From contig JAAYZO010000049.1 in NCBI GenBank assembly GCA_012514865.1, positions 1 through 15,896 on the forward strand: a DNA stretch of 15,896 nucleotides, in the 5' to 3' direction. The translations under genes were made by a program, and so were the position numbers. This stretch comes from Lentisphaerota bacterium. GTDB lineage: Bacteria > Verrucomicrobiota > Lentisphaeria > Oligosphaerales > JAFGRS01. Below are positions 6,975 to 14,255 of this stretch, one piece after another. Under the pieces are notes generated by a model. The model made no database searches, was not told the DNA's origin, and saw nothing but the letters and a program-made list of their open reading frames with translations. Position 1 is the stretch's first letter, and each line of letters begins with the position of its first letter.

Positions 6975-6991
6975 GCGTGGAGGACACGGCC

Positions 6992-7429
6992 ATGCGAACA
7001 GCCCAGAAGGGCGACAGCGTCCGAGTGCATGTCTTCGGCCGCCGCCAGGACGGCACCCCGGTGGAGTCGACACTGCAGGGGCCGCCCGCCGAGATCACCC
7101 TCGGCGAGGGCCTCATCCTGCCGGCCCTCGAGGAGGCCCTCGTGGGCATGGCCCCCGGCGAGCGCAAGACCGTCCGCCTGCCACCCGCGAAGGCCTTCGG
7201 GCCCTACCGCCGTGAGCTGGTCTGCGAGGTGCCGCGCGCTAAGCTCTCGGAGCAGGCCGAGCCCCAGCCCGGCATGCTGGTGCAGGTGGTCGACCCCGCC
7301 CCGGGCTGCCCGGCCCAGGGCGTCGTCGTCGAACTGCGCGGCGATCAGGCCGTCCTCATCGACGGCAACCACCACCTGGCCGGCGAGACCCTGGTCTATG
7401 ACCTGCAATGCGTCGAGTTCGTCGACTGA
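6992..7429 (+). CDS. slyD: FKBP-type peptidyl-prolyl cis-trans isomerase, SlyD-like
   Basis: This 145-aa protein is a short FKBP of the SlyD/FkpB type, which catalyses proline isomerisation and acts as a folding chaperone in the cytoplasm. Recognisable parts are KGDSVRVHVFGRRQDGTPVEST at the start, LGEGLILPALEEALVGMAPGE, the insert-in-flap-like middle (about residues 68-120), and the C-terminal IDGNHHLAGETLVYDLQCVE, which matches the family's D.NHPLAGktL.F.v.v. signature. There is no histidine- or cysteine-rich tail as in E. coli SlyD, so nickel handling is not supported. TGGAGGA lies 7 nt before the ATG at 6992; a GTG at 6977 would overlap this site and is rejected. nudC follows after 42 nt, so the two may be cotranscribed. 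Confidence 0.9.
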   Translation: MRTAQKGDSVRVHVFGRRQDGTPVESTLQGPPAEITLGEGLILPALEEALVGMAPGERKTVRLPPAKAFGPYRRELVCEVPRAKLSEQAEPQPGMLVQVVDPAPGCPAQGVVVELRGDQAVLIDGNHHLAGETLVYDLQCVEFVD

Positions 7430-7471
7430 GCCGGCACCCGAGTGCGATCCCGGCGCCACGGGTGACATGCC

Positions 7472-8299
7472 ATGAGCACCGCCAGGCCCGACTTCGTTCC
7501 CGCCCTGCGCCCCCCGGCCGATGCGGGGGCGGCCCTGTGCTTCCACTTCAGCCCCGGCGGCGACCTCCTGGTCCATCCCGGCGACCCGCCGCGGCCGGCC
7601 GACCTGGTGCCGCCTGATCCGCCGCAGGGCGAGGCCGCCACCACCGGGCTCTACCTGGGCCAGCTCGGCACCCGGGCGTGCTTCGCACACTGGGGACCCG
7701 CGACCGCCCCCGACGGCACCGAGTACGCCAGCCTGCGCGGGCTCATGCTGCGCCTGCCGGAGCCCCTCGGAGCCCTCGCCGGACGCGCCCGGCAGCTCCT
7801 CGAGTGGGACCGCGACTACCGCTTCTGCGGACGCTGCGGCACGCCCATGCGCGATAAGGACGACGAGCGCGCCAGGATCTGCCCGGCCTGCCAGCACCTC
7901 GGCTACCCACGCCTCAACCCGGCCATCATCGTCGGCATCACCCACCACGGCCGACTCCTCCTCTGCCGAAACGCCCGGCACCGTGGCGGCTTCTTCAGCC
8001 TGGTGGCCGGCTTCGTCGAAGTCGGCGAGAGCCTCGAGGGGGCCGTCCGCCGCGAGGCCGCGGAAGAGGTCGGCCTCAGCCTCGAACGGGTCTGCTACGT
8101 CGGCAGCCAGCCGTGGCCCTTCCCGAGCGGCCTGATGATCGGCTTCACCGCCGAGGCCACCAGTGCCGCCATCCGGGTCGACGGCGACGAGATCGCTGAG
8201 GCCGGCTGGTACGGCCCCGACGACCACCCGCCCGTCCCGCCCCACGGCAGCATCTCACGCACCATCATCGACGCCGTCCTGGCCAGCCTCCCCCGCTGA
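7472..8299 (+). CDS. nudC: NAD(+)/NADH diphosphatase NudC (Nudix hydrolase)
   Basis: This 275-aa protein has the NudC domain order: an N-terminal domain, a four-cysteine zinc ribbon (C119, C122, C137, C140), and a Nudix domain. The Nudix box G-x5-E-x7-REUxEExGU is exact at residues 180-202 (GFVEVGE...REAAEEVGL). The SQPWPFP signature at 212-218, specific to NudC-type enzymes, follows the box. NudC hydrolyses NADH to NMNH and AMP and removes NAD caps from RNA 5' ends. The ATG at 7472 lacks a strong ribosome-binding site; coupling to the slyD-like gene 42 nt upstream is possible. Length is normal, slightly above the 257 aa of E. coli NudC. Confidence 0.93.
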   Translation: MSTARPDFVPALRPPADAGAALCFHFSPGGDLLVHPGDPPRPADLVPPDPPQGEAATTGLYLGQLGTRACFAHWGPATAPDGTEYASLRGLMLRLPEPLGALAGRARQLLEWDRDYRFCGRCGTPMRDKDDERARICPACQHLGYPRLNPAIIVGITHHGRLLLCRNARHRGGFFSLVAGFVEVGESLEGAVRREAAEEVGLSLERVCYVGSQPWPFPSGLMIGFTAEATSAAIRVDGDEIAEAGWYGPDDHPPVPPHGSISRTIIDAVLASLPR

Positions 8300-8507
8300 G
8301 GGCAAGGCGGCCCCGGCAGCGCGCGCCTGGCGCTGACCTGTCTGAGCGCTCCGGCGATTCCTGGCGGGCGGCGCCTTTCCGGCGCCGATGCCGGGAACCC
8401 TGACCGCTGTGGCGGCGTCTCTGTCAGGACGGATGGCCGCGGCGGCTCCGGCTTGGTGTGCCGGGCCGGCCCGGCCGAGACAGCTCTCGTGTGACCAGGA
8501 GGTGGCC
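8300..8507 (+). other. Intergenic region between nudC and the lactate dehydrogenase gene, with a 7-bp hairpin
   Basis: No gene is supported in these 208 bp. A hairpin CGGCGCC-TTTCC-GGCGCCG lies at 8369-8387; it has no T tract after it, so terminator function for nudC is uncertain. The stretch 8353-8375 closely matches 10873-10895. I could not find a convincing -35/-10 pair for the downstream gene. Confidence 0.5.
8353..8375 (+). repeat. Short shared motif, copy 1 (upstream of ldh)
   Basis: GGCGATTCC, two variable bases (TG), then GCGGGCGGCGCC. The same 23-bp pattern with 21 identities occurs at 10873-10895, in the other intergenic region that precedes a plus-strand gene. It could be a protein-binding site or a decayed repeat. 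Confidence 0.4.
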
Positions 8508-9473
8508 ATGCCCCAGCCTTCAGTCCATCGACGCAAGGTGGTGGTCGTCGGTGCCGGTGCGGTCGGGTCGACCTTCGCCTATGCTCTGGCGCAGAGCGGC
8601 CTGGCCGAAGAGATTGCGCTGATCGACATGAATACGGATCTGGCGAAGGGCCAGGTCCTCGATCTGGTGCACGGCCAGCCCTTCTTCCCGACCGTAGCGA
8701 TCCACGTCGGCACTCCGGCCGACTACGCCGACGCGCACCTGATTGTTCTCACGGCCGGCGCCGCGCAGCGCCCCGGCGAGACGCGCCTGCAGCTCCTGCA
8801 GAAGAACGCCGCGGTCGTGCGTGCGGTGGTGCGCGACATCGCGGCGCAGGACTCCCGGGCGGTGCTCCTGGTGGTCAGCAACCCGGTCGATGTGATGACC
8901 GCGGTGGCGCTCCATGAGACCGGCTGGGAACGCCACCGCATTGTGGGCTCGGGGACCGTTCTGGACAGCGCCCGCCTGCGTCACCTGCTCAGCGCCCACT
9001 GCGGGGTCGACGTGCACAACGTCCACGCCTACGTCCTCGGTGAGCATGGCGACAGCGAGTTCGTCGCCTGGTCGATGGCCCACATCGGCGGCCTGCCGAT
9101 GCGCGAGTTCTGCCCGCTCTGCCGTCACTGCGAGGACTGGCAGGCGGAGCGTCGCCGCATCGAGCAGCAGGTGCGCGACTCGGCCTACCACATCATCGGC
9201 TACAAGGGCGCCACCTGGTTCGCCGTCGGCATGGCCTTGGTGCGCATCGCGGGCGCGATCCTGCGCGGCCAGCACAGCGTCCTGACGGTATCGAGCCGCC
9301 TCGATGGCGAGTTCGGCCTGCGCGATGTCTGCCTGAGCGTGCCCTGCGTGGTCGCGTCGAACGGCATCGAGAGGCTGATCGAGAGCACCCTCCCGAGTGA
9401 CGAGCAGGCGGCGCTCGAGGCCTCCGCCGCGAAGTTGCGTGAGGCCATCGGCCAGGTCATCGGGCCGGCCTGA
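8508..9473 (+). CDS. ldh: L-lactate dehydrogenase (NAD-dependent)
   Basis: This 321-aa protein reduces pyruvate to L-lactate with NADH and so regenerates NAD+ during fermentation. The NAD fold shows GAGAVG at residues 15-20 and the ribose-binding Asp40. The substrate loop reads AAQRPGETRL; Gln87 in this loop marks lactate rather than malate dehydrogenase, which has arginine there, and Arg93 is the catalytic loop arginine. Arg156 in VLDSARLR binds the carboxylate, with Asp153 beside it, and His180 in GEHGDSE is the proton donor. AGGAGGT lies 4 nt before the ATG, the strongest ribosome-binding site in the window, suggesting high expression. It converges with the ABC ATPase gene 11 bp away. The residue after the TRL of the loop is Q rather than the usual D. 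Confidence 0.93.
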   Translation: MPQPSVHRRKVVVVGAGAVGSTFAYALAQSGLAEEIALIDMNTDLAKGQVLDLVHGQPFFPTVAIHVGTPADYADAHLIVLTAGAAQRPGETRLQLLQKNAAVVRAVVRDIAAQDSRAVLLVVSNPVDVMTAVALHETGWERHRIVGSGTVLDSARLRHLLSAHCGVDVHNVHAYVLGEHGDSEFVAWSMAHIGGLPMREFCPLCRHCEDWQAERRRIEQQVRDSAYHIIGYKGATWFAVGMALVRIAGAILRGQHSVLTVSSRLDGEFGLRDVCLSVPCVVASNGIERLIESTLPSDEQAALEASAAKLREAIGQVIGPA

Positions 9474-9484
9474 GGCGTCAGCGC

Positions 9485-10093
9485 TCAGCCGATGCGCAGT
9501 GGCGCCGCGCTGAGCTCGATGATGCGGCTGCCCAGGTCGTCGGCCCAGTCGCGCTGGTGGCTGACCATCAGCACGGCGGCACCGGCGGCCTGGCGCTCGC
9601 GGATGCCCTCGGCGACCTGCCTGCAGGCGGCCGCGTCGAGAAAGGCGAAGGGCTCGTCCAGAAGCAGGACCTCGGGGGCAATGCCCAGGGCTCGCGCCAG
9701 GTTGACGCGGCGACGCATGCCGCCGCTCAGCTCCGCCGGGAGCTTCCCCGACGCCTCGACCAGACCCAGGCGCTCCAGCCAGAGGTCGGCCGCGTCACGG
9801 GCCGCGGCGGCGTGCAGCCAGCCGCTCAAGCCGATGAGGAGGTTCTCGCGCACCGAGCGCCACGGCAGCAGCCGCGGCTCCTGGAAGGCATAGCCGATCC
9901 GACGCGAGACGACGTGCCGCCGCCCGGACCGCGGCTGACGCAGGCCGGCCGCGATGTCCAGGGTCGTCGATTTGCCGCACCCCGAGGGACCGAACAGGCA
10001 CACCATGCCGCCGGCGGGCACCTCGAGCGAGACATCCGCCAGCACGAGCCCGCGGCCGGGGTAGGCGAAGGCGATGTGCTCAAGATGGATCAT
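9485..10093 (-). CDS. ABC transporter ATP-binding protein (nitrate/sulfonate/taurine-type)
   Basis: This 202-aa ATPase powers the permease encoded just upstream. All motifs are present: Walker A GPSGCGKST at residues 35-43, Q-loop Gln71 in YAFQEPRLLPW, signature LSGGM at 122-126, Walker B VLLLDE at 142-147, and the switch histidine H179. The FQEPRLLPW wording and the short length are typical of the SsuB/TauB/ThiZ-like importer group. Its ATG shares an ATGA overlap with the permease stop codon, so the two are translationally coupled. No periplasmic substrate-binding protein gene is adjacent, so the substrate cannot be inferred. An open frame extends far upstream of the start but is low-complexity shadow sequence. 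Confidence 0.92.
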   Translation of the reverse strand: MIHLEHIAFAYPGRGLVLADVSLEVPAGGMVCLFGPSGCGKSTTLDIAAGLRQPRSGRRHVVSRRIGYAFQEPRLLPWRSVRENLLIGLSGWLHAAAARDAADLWLERLGLVEASGKLPAELSGGMRRRVNLARALGIAPEVLLLDEPFAFLDAAACRQVAEGIRERQAAGAAVLMVSHQRDWADDLGSRIIELSAAPLRIG

Positions 10094-10848
10094 GGCGCCG
10101 CCCCCGCCGCCGGGCCCTCGGCTCGGCGGTCCTGACGCAATGGGTGGATCAGGCCCATCTCGAGGAACAGACCGATCGCCACGATGATGACCGTCCAGGA
10201 CAGCAGCAGCGGCATGTCGAGCTGCCGCGACGCCCAGTAGATGCGCGCCCCGATGCCATCGCCGGAACCGAAGAACTCGGCAGTGGCGGTGACCTTCCAG
10301 GTGATCCCCAGAGCGAAGCTGAAGGCCGCCAGCGCATAGCGCGAAATGCCCGGCAGGACGATATCCCAGAGCGCCCGCCGCAGCGGCAGGCGGTACATCC
10401 TGGCCATCTCCAGGAGCCCGCGGTCGAGGTCGGCGGTGCCGTGGGCGATGTTGATGAAGAGCATCGGGAAGGTCGCCGCCGCCACCACCAGCACCGGCAC
10501 CGTCGCGCCGATGCCGGCCCAGACCAGCAGCAGGCTGATCCAAACGATCGGCGGACAGCTCTGCAATGCCGTGACCAGCGGCGAGAGCAGCCGCATCGCC
10601 GCCGGGCTCAGGCCGCAGGGTATGCCCAGGAGGTAGCCCAGCGCGGCGCCGAGGGCCATGCCGGCCGTGCCGCGAAAGAGCGTCAGCGCGATGTGCTCCC
10701 AGGTGTCGGCGCGGACCAGCAGGCCGCCGAGCACGCGGCCCGTGCGCCAGGGACCCGGCACCAGGTCGCTGCCGAACGACAGGCTGGCCACCGCCCAGAC
10801 CAGAAAGAGCAGCAGCCAGGGCGCCAGGCGTCCACAGATGCGTTTCAT
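10090..10848 (-). CDS. ABC transporter permease (nitrate/sulfonate/taurine-type)
   Basis: This 252-aa inner-membrane protein has about six hydrophobic segments, the first near residues 10-25, and the cytoplasmic EAA-type loop at about 147-167 (EMARMYRLPLRRALWDIVLPG-like, with the family's I.LPG end) that docks on the ATPase. PPIVWISLLLVW and the FPMLFINIAHG stretch match permeases of the SsuC/TauC group. The chosen start, MKRICGRLAPW, has a positively charged N-terminus followed by the first membrane segment. There is no visible ribosome-binding site before it; a possible TACGTT -10 box only 8-13 bp upstream would give a nearly leaderless message. It is divergent from the hydrolase gene at 10990. 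The C-terminal tail (PLRQDRRAEG...) is short and charged. Confidence 0.88.
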   Translation of the reverse strand: MKRICGRLAPWLLLFLVWAVASLSFGSDLVPGPWRTGRVLGGLLVRADTWEHIALTLFRGTAGMALGAALGYLLGIPCGLSPAAMRLLSPLVTALQSCPPIVWISLLLVWAGIGATVPVLVVAAATFPMLFINIAHGTADLDRGLLEMARMYRLPLRRALWDIVLPGISRYALAAFSFALGITWKVTATAEFFGSGDGIGARIYWASRQLDMPLLLSWTVIIVAIGLFLEMGLIHPLRQDRRAEGPAAGAAP

Positions 10849-10872
10849 GACCGAAAACGTAGCCCGCGCCGA

Positions 10873-10895
10873 GGCGATTCCCAGCGGGCGGCGCC
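10873..10895 (+). repeat. Short shared motif, copy 2 (divergent promoter region)
   Basis: This is the second occurrence of GGCGATTCC, two bases (CA), then GCGGGCGGCGCC. It lies in the 141-bp gap between the divergent permease and hydrolase genes, immediately upstream of the predicted hydrolase -35 box, a position where an activator or repressor could bind. Confidence 0.4.
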
Positions 10896-10900
10896 GGCAC

Positions 10901-10929
10901 TGGAGACCGCCGCACGGCGGCGCTATGGT
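10901..10929 (+). promoter_or_regulatory. Predicted promoter of the double-hydrolase gene
   Basis: TGGAGA at 10901-10906 is followed after 17 bp by TATGGT at 10924-10929. The GCCGCC-GCA-CGGCGGC inverted repeat lies in the spacer and could serve as an operator. The start codon is about 55 nt beyond the expected transcription start. Confidence 0.4.
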
Positions 10930-10989
10930 AGTTCGGCGCATCCGTGGCCGGCAGAGGGGCCGGCACGGCGCCGCAGAGGAGAGGCACGC

Positions 10990-12969
10990 ATGACGCGGAA
11001 TGGCTATCAGCACATGGTCCTGGACGACTACGTCGAGCGCGTCCGCGAGCTGCACCTGGCCCGCCGCGAGTTCCTCGACGGGCGGCGTTCGCGTGCCGAG
11101 GTCAAGGCCTTCCAGGCCTACTGTCTGGAGGCGGTCGAGGCGGCCTTTGCGCCGCGGCCGCGCCGTCACGCCCTGCGGCCGCAGATCACGGGCGTGCTCG
11201 AGCAGGGCACGCACCGCATCGAGAAGCTCCTCATCGAGTCGCGCCCCGGCTTTCTGGTCAGCGCCAATGTCTACGTCCCGACCGGCCGGCCGGGTCCGCA
11301 CCCGGTGGTCCTGGGCACCTGCGGCCACAGCATGGCCGGCAAGGCCGAAGCCGCCTATCAGAGCTACTGTCAGCGGCTGGTTCGCTGCGGCTTCATGGTG
11401 CTGGTCTTCGAGCCCTGCAATCAGGGCGAGCGTGACCAGTACATCGAGGTCCCCGACCGCGAGTGCGTGGCCTCGTGCTGCGCCGCCCACAACATGATGG
11501 GCAAGCAGATGGAGCTGGTGGGCGACTTCTACGGGATGTGGCGGGCCTGGGATGGCATCCGCTGCCTGGACTACCTCCTGTCGCGCCCGGATGCCGACCC
11601 GCGCGTCGTCGGCCTCACCGGCAACTCCGGCGGCGGCACCATGACATCCTGGCTCTGGGCCGTCGACGGGCGCTTCACCATGGCAGCGCCGAGCTGCTTC
11701 GTGACGACCTTCCTGCACAACCTCGAGAACGAGCTCCCGGCCGACTGCGAGCAGTGCCCGCCGGGTGTCCTCGGTGCCGGCCTGGAGATGGCCGATCTGC
11801 TGGTGCCGCGGGCGCCGAAGCCGCTCCTCCTGCTGGGGCAGACGTACGACTTCTTCGACCGCCGCGGCCTGCACGAGGCGCACGCCGACCTGCAGCGGAT
11901 CTACACGAGCCTGGGCAAGCCCGAGAACCTCGAGCTGTTCATCGGCCCGACGACGCATGGCTACACCGAGCACAACCAGCGCGCCATGGTCGAGTTCTTC
12001 TGCCGGCGCGCCGGACTGGACGCCGCGCCCGGCCTGGCCGAGACCGCGCCGCTGCCGCCGGAGAGGCTCCAGGTCACGCCCGAGGGCAATACCATCCGGG
12101 CCGGCTCGCGGCCGGTGTTCGCCCTCCTCGACGACGAGGCCGCCCGCCTCGCCGCCCGCCGCCGGGCGCTGTCGCCCGAGCGCCTCCGCCGGCGCCTGTC
12201 GAGCCTGCTGGTCCTGCCGCCCTGGGAGCGCGGCAGGGTCGGCGTTCCGGCCTACCGTGTGCCGCGGCCGGTGTCGCATGCGGGTCAGACCTGGGCGCGG
12301 TACGCCGTGGAGACCGAGGGCAGCCTGCGGGCGATCCTGAAGAAGCGCCTGGTCAACCCGGCCTGGGGCCACACCCTCGACGTCGAAGCGGAGGTGCATC
12401 TGTTCCTGCCGCATGTCGGCACGGAAGACGACGTCGCCGGCAACGCCTGGGCGCAGGGGCTCAACCCCGGCGGGACGCTCTACGCGGTGGACGTGCGCGG
12501 CCTGGGCGAGTCTGAACCCGAGCCCCACGGCAACGGCGGGTTCTTCCAGCCCTACGGCATGGACTACATGATGCACAGCCAGGCGCTGATGTTCGGCGAG
12601 AGCTACCTCGGGCGGCGCGTCTTCGATGTCCTGCGCTGCCTGGAGCTGCTCTGCCACGAGGGCGCCGAGGCGGTGCACCTCCACGGCCGCGGCCAGGGGG
12701 CCCTCCTGGCGCTGTTCGCCGGGGTGCTGCACCCGCAGGTCCGCACCGTCGAGCTGCGCAATGCTCCCGACGCCTACCGCGACTGGGTGCGCGCACCCCT
12801 GGTCGCCTGGCCGGCGGCGGCGATGCTGCGCGGTGTCCTGAAGTACTTCGACCTGCCCGACCTCAGGGCTCTGCTCGGCGACCGTCTGACCTCGAGCGAG
12901 CCCTGGGGTCCGGACATGCAGCCGCTGTCAGCCGCGGCCGCGCCCGAGACGCGGGCGCGGCCGTCCTGA
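10990..12969 (+). CDS. Tandem alpha/beta hydrolase, acetyl xylan esterase-like (second domain degenerate)
   Basis: This 659-aa protein appears to hold two alpha/beta hydrolase domains. The first (about residues 60-350) has a complete triad: Ser213 in GNSGG, Asp287 in TYDFFD and His323 in THGYT. Its wording (HPVVLGTCGHSMAGK..., VGLTGNSGGGT) resembles the acetyl xylan esterase / S9-like hydrolases common in PVC bacteria, so esterase action on acetylated plant or algal polysaccharide is a reasonable guess. The second (about 440-630) reads HLHGRGQGALLALFAG, where Gly568 replaces the serine of GxSxG, so it is probably inactive. No signal peptide is evident at MTRNGYQHM, which argues for a cytoplasmic location. 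A purine-rich AGAGGAGAGG precedes the ATG at 10990. The substrate is not known. It is divergent from the ABC genes and convergent with the oxidoreductase gene. Confidence 0.8.
   Translation: MTRNGYQHMVLDDYVERVRELHLARREFLDGRRSRAEVKAFQAYCLEAVEAAFAPRPRRHALRPQITGVLEQGTHRIEKLLIESRPGFLVSANVYVPTGRPGPHPVVLGTCGHSMAGKAEAAYQSYCQRLVRCGFMVLVFEPCNQGERDQYIEVPDRECVASCCAAHNMMGKQMELVGDFYGMWRAWDGIRCLDYLLSRPDADPRVVGLTGNSGGGTMTSWLWAVDGRFTMAAPSCFVTTFLHNLENELPADCEQCPPGVLGAGLEMADLLVPRAPKPLLLLGQTYDFFDRRGLHEAHADLQRIYTSLGKPENLELFIGPTTHGYTEHNQRAMVEFFCRRAGLDAAPGLAETAPLPPERLQVTPEGNTIRAGSRPVFALLDDEAARLAARRRALSPERLRRRLSSLLVLPPWERGRVGVPAYRVPRPVSHAGQTWARYAVETEGSLRAILKKRLVNPAWGHTLDVEAEVHLFLPHVGTEDDVAGNAWAQGLNPGGTLYAVDVRGLGESEPEPHGNGGFFQPYGMDYMMHSQALMFGESYLGRRVFDVLRCLELLCHEGAEAVHLHGRGQGALLALFAGVLHPQVRTVELRNAPDAYRDWVRAPLVAWPAAAMLRGVLKYFDLPDLRALLGDRLTSSEPWGPDMQPLSAAAAPETRARPS
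12935..12963 (+). terminator. GC-only hairpin at the hydrolase 3' end, between convergent genes
   Basis: CGGCCGCGCCC (12935-12945) and GGGCGCGGCCG (12953-12963) form a perfect 11-bp stem with a 7-nt loop, inside the last codons of the hydrolase and 23 bp from the end of the convergent oxidoreductase gene. No T tract follows on either strand, so terminator function is an inference from position and strength. Confidence 0.45.
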
Positions 12970-12985
12970 GCACCGGCGTCGCAGC

Positions 12986-14092
12986 TCAGTCGATGGCGAC
13001 CTCGTGCCCGGCAGCGGCGGCGCGGTAGACGCCGTCGAGGATCTTCTGCACAGCCAGGCCGGCCTCGCCCGGCGCTTCCAGCGGGCGGTCGTAGAGGACG
13101 CCCTCGGCGAAGTTGCGCAGCTTGTGGACGAACAGCTCGCCGAAGTCCGACTTCGGCAGGAAGTTCGGCGTGCTGTTGATCATCGTCCCGGCGCGGTCGG
13201 TGTGGATCATCGCCGGGTCCCAGGTAGCGCCGCCCTTGGTGCCCATCATGCTGAAGTTGAAGACGTTCTCCTTGATGTGCGCGCAGAACGACGACTCGAT
13301 CTGCATGATGGCGCCGTTTTCGAAGCGGATCTGGCCGATGGCGAGGTCCTCGACGGTGTACGTCTTCCAGTCCCAGTTCGGCCAGGGGCTGACCACGTCC
13401 GAGGGCTTGTCGCCCATGTAGGTCCAGCAGTTGCCGCTGGCGGCGACCGGCCGCGGGGCGCCCATGACGTAGTGGGCCATCTCGATGACGTGCACGCCGA
13501 TGTCGATCATCGGGCCGCCGCCCTGCAGGTCCTTCTGCCCGAAGACGCCCCAGTTCGGGATGCCGCGCCGGCGCAGGGCCTGGCACTTGACGAAGAGGAT
13601 CTGGCCGAACTCGCCGGCCTCGCGGGCGCGCACCAGCATCTGGCTGGTCGGGTGGTAGCGGAACTGGAAGCCGGCCACCAGCTTGCGCCCGTTCGCCTTG
13701 GCGGCCGCGATCATCGCCTCGCACTCGGCCGGCGTCATCGCCATCGGCTTCTCGGTGATGACGTGGCAGCCGGCATTCAGCGCCGCGATCGTCGCCGGGG
13801 CGTGCACCCCATTCGGCGTACAGACGCTGACCGCGTCCGGCTTGATCTCGCGCAGCATGTCGTCCCAGCGCTCGTAGCCGGCGGTGATGCCGTGCTTGGT
13901 CTTCATCAGCTCGAGGCGCTCCGGCTTGATGTCACAGCCGGCCACAATCTCGAACTCCGGGATGCGCCGCATGGCGGCGATGTGAGTCTCGCTGATGCCA
14001 CCGCAGCCGATGAACGCCACCCGCAGCTTCTTCGCCGCCTTCGCCGTCGTGGGCGCGGCCAGGGACTCGGTACCGACAGACGCATTGCTCAT
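12986..14092 (-). CDS. Gfo/Idh/MocA family NAD(P)-dependent oxidoreductase
   Basis: This 368-aa dehydrogenase has an N-terminal Rossmann fold with GCGGIS at residues 29-34, Asp54 at the end of strand two, the family's catalytic EKP at 114-116, and the C-terminal domain motif GGGPMIDIGVH with Asp197 and the probable catalytic His201. Members oxidise or reduce sugars, inositols and sugar derivatives, and are strongly expanded in PVC polysaccharide degraders. The substrate cannot be assigned. The first 22 residues, rich in Ala, Thr and Lys, are an extension before the fold and carry no convincing signal peptide. AGGAG at 14099-14103 (minus strand) lies 6 nt before the ATG. Its 3' end is 16 bp from the hydrolase gene. 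Both could serve carbohydrate use, but they are on opposite strands. Confidence 0.92.
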   Translation of the reverse strand: MSNASVGTESLAAPTTAKAAKKLRVAFIGCGGISETHIAAMRRIPEFEIVAGCDIKPERLELMKTKHGITAGYERWDDMLREIKPDAVSVCTPNGVHAPATIAALNAGCHVITEKPMAMTPAECEAMIAAAKANGRKLVAGFQFRYHPTSQMLVRAREAGEFGQILFVKCQALRRRGIPNWGVFGQKDLQGGGPMIDIGVHVIEMAHYVMGAPRPVAASGNCWTYMGDKPSDVVSPWPNWDWKTYTVEDLAIGQIRFENGAIMQIESSFCAHIKENVFNFSMMGTKGGATWDPAMIHTDRAGTMINSTPNFLPKSDFGELFVHKLRNFAEGVLYDRPLEAPGEAGLAVQKILDGVYRAAAAGHEVAID

Positions 14093-14208
14093 GGGCCACT
14101 CCTGGGTTGCCGGCGGCGCGAAGGGAACACTGCCGCGGCGGATGGCGCCGCCCCCAGGCAGACACCCCGCCGGCCGGACCGTCCTGCGTCGCGACCGTCA
14201 CGGCCCTT

Positions 14209-14237
14209 AGCTTATTGCACCGTCAGGCCACCGGCAA
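14209..14237 (-). promoter_or_regulatory. Predicted promoter of the Gfo/Idh/MocA gene
   Basis: On the minus strand TTGCCG (14237-14232) is followed after exactly 17 bp by TAAGCT (14214-14209). Transcription would start near 14202, about 110 nt before the start codon. The repeat element C4 begins only about 20 bp further upstream. Confidence 0.45.
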
Positions 14238-14255
14238 GGCCTGCCGAGCGGTCAC

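Noticed and set aside
5039..8245. A 1068-codon open frame on the minus strand opposite typA, slyD and nudC
   Set aside because: It is antisense to three well-supported genes and its translation is a run of Gly, Ala, Val, Asp and Arg with no domain. High GC removes stop codons and creates such frames.
9471..9487. A terminator between the convergent ldh and ABC ATPase genes
   Set aside because: Only a 5-bp CTGAG/CTCAG pairing is present in the 11-bp gap and its edges, without a T tract.
9485..10848. A thiamine-precursor (ThiXYZ-type) transporter, because the family is similar and thi genes are in the window
   Set aside because: There is no TPP riboswitch before these genes, no ThiY binding protein, and the thi operon is over 4.7 kb away behind unrelated genes.
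10849..12732. The long minus-strand extension upstream of the ABC permease
   Set aside because: It is antisense to the hydrolase gene and low in complexity. The permease begins at the MKRICG start (10848), where the first membrane segment begins.
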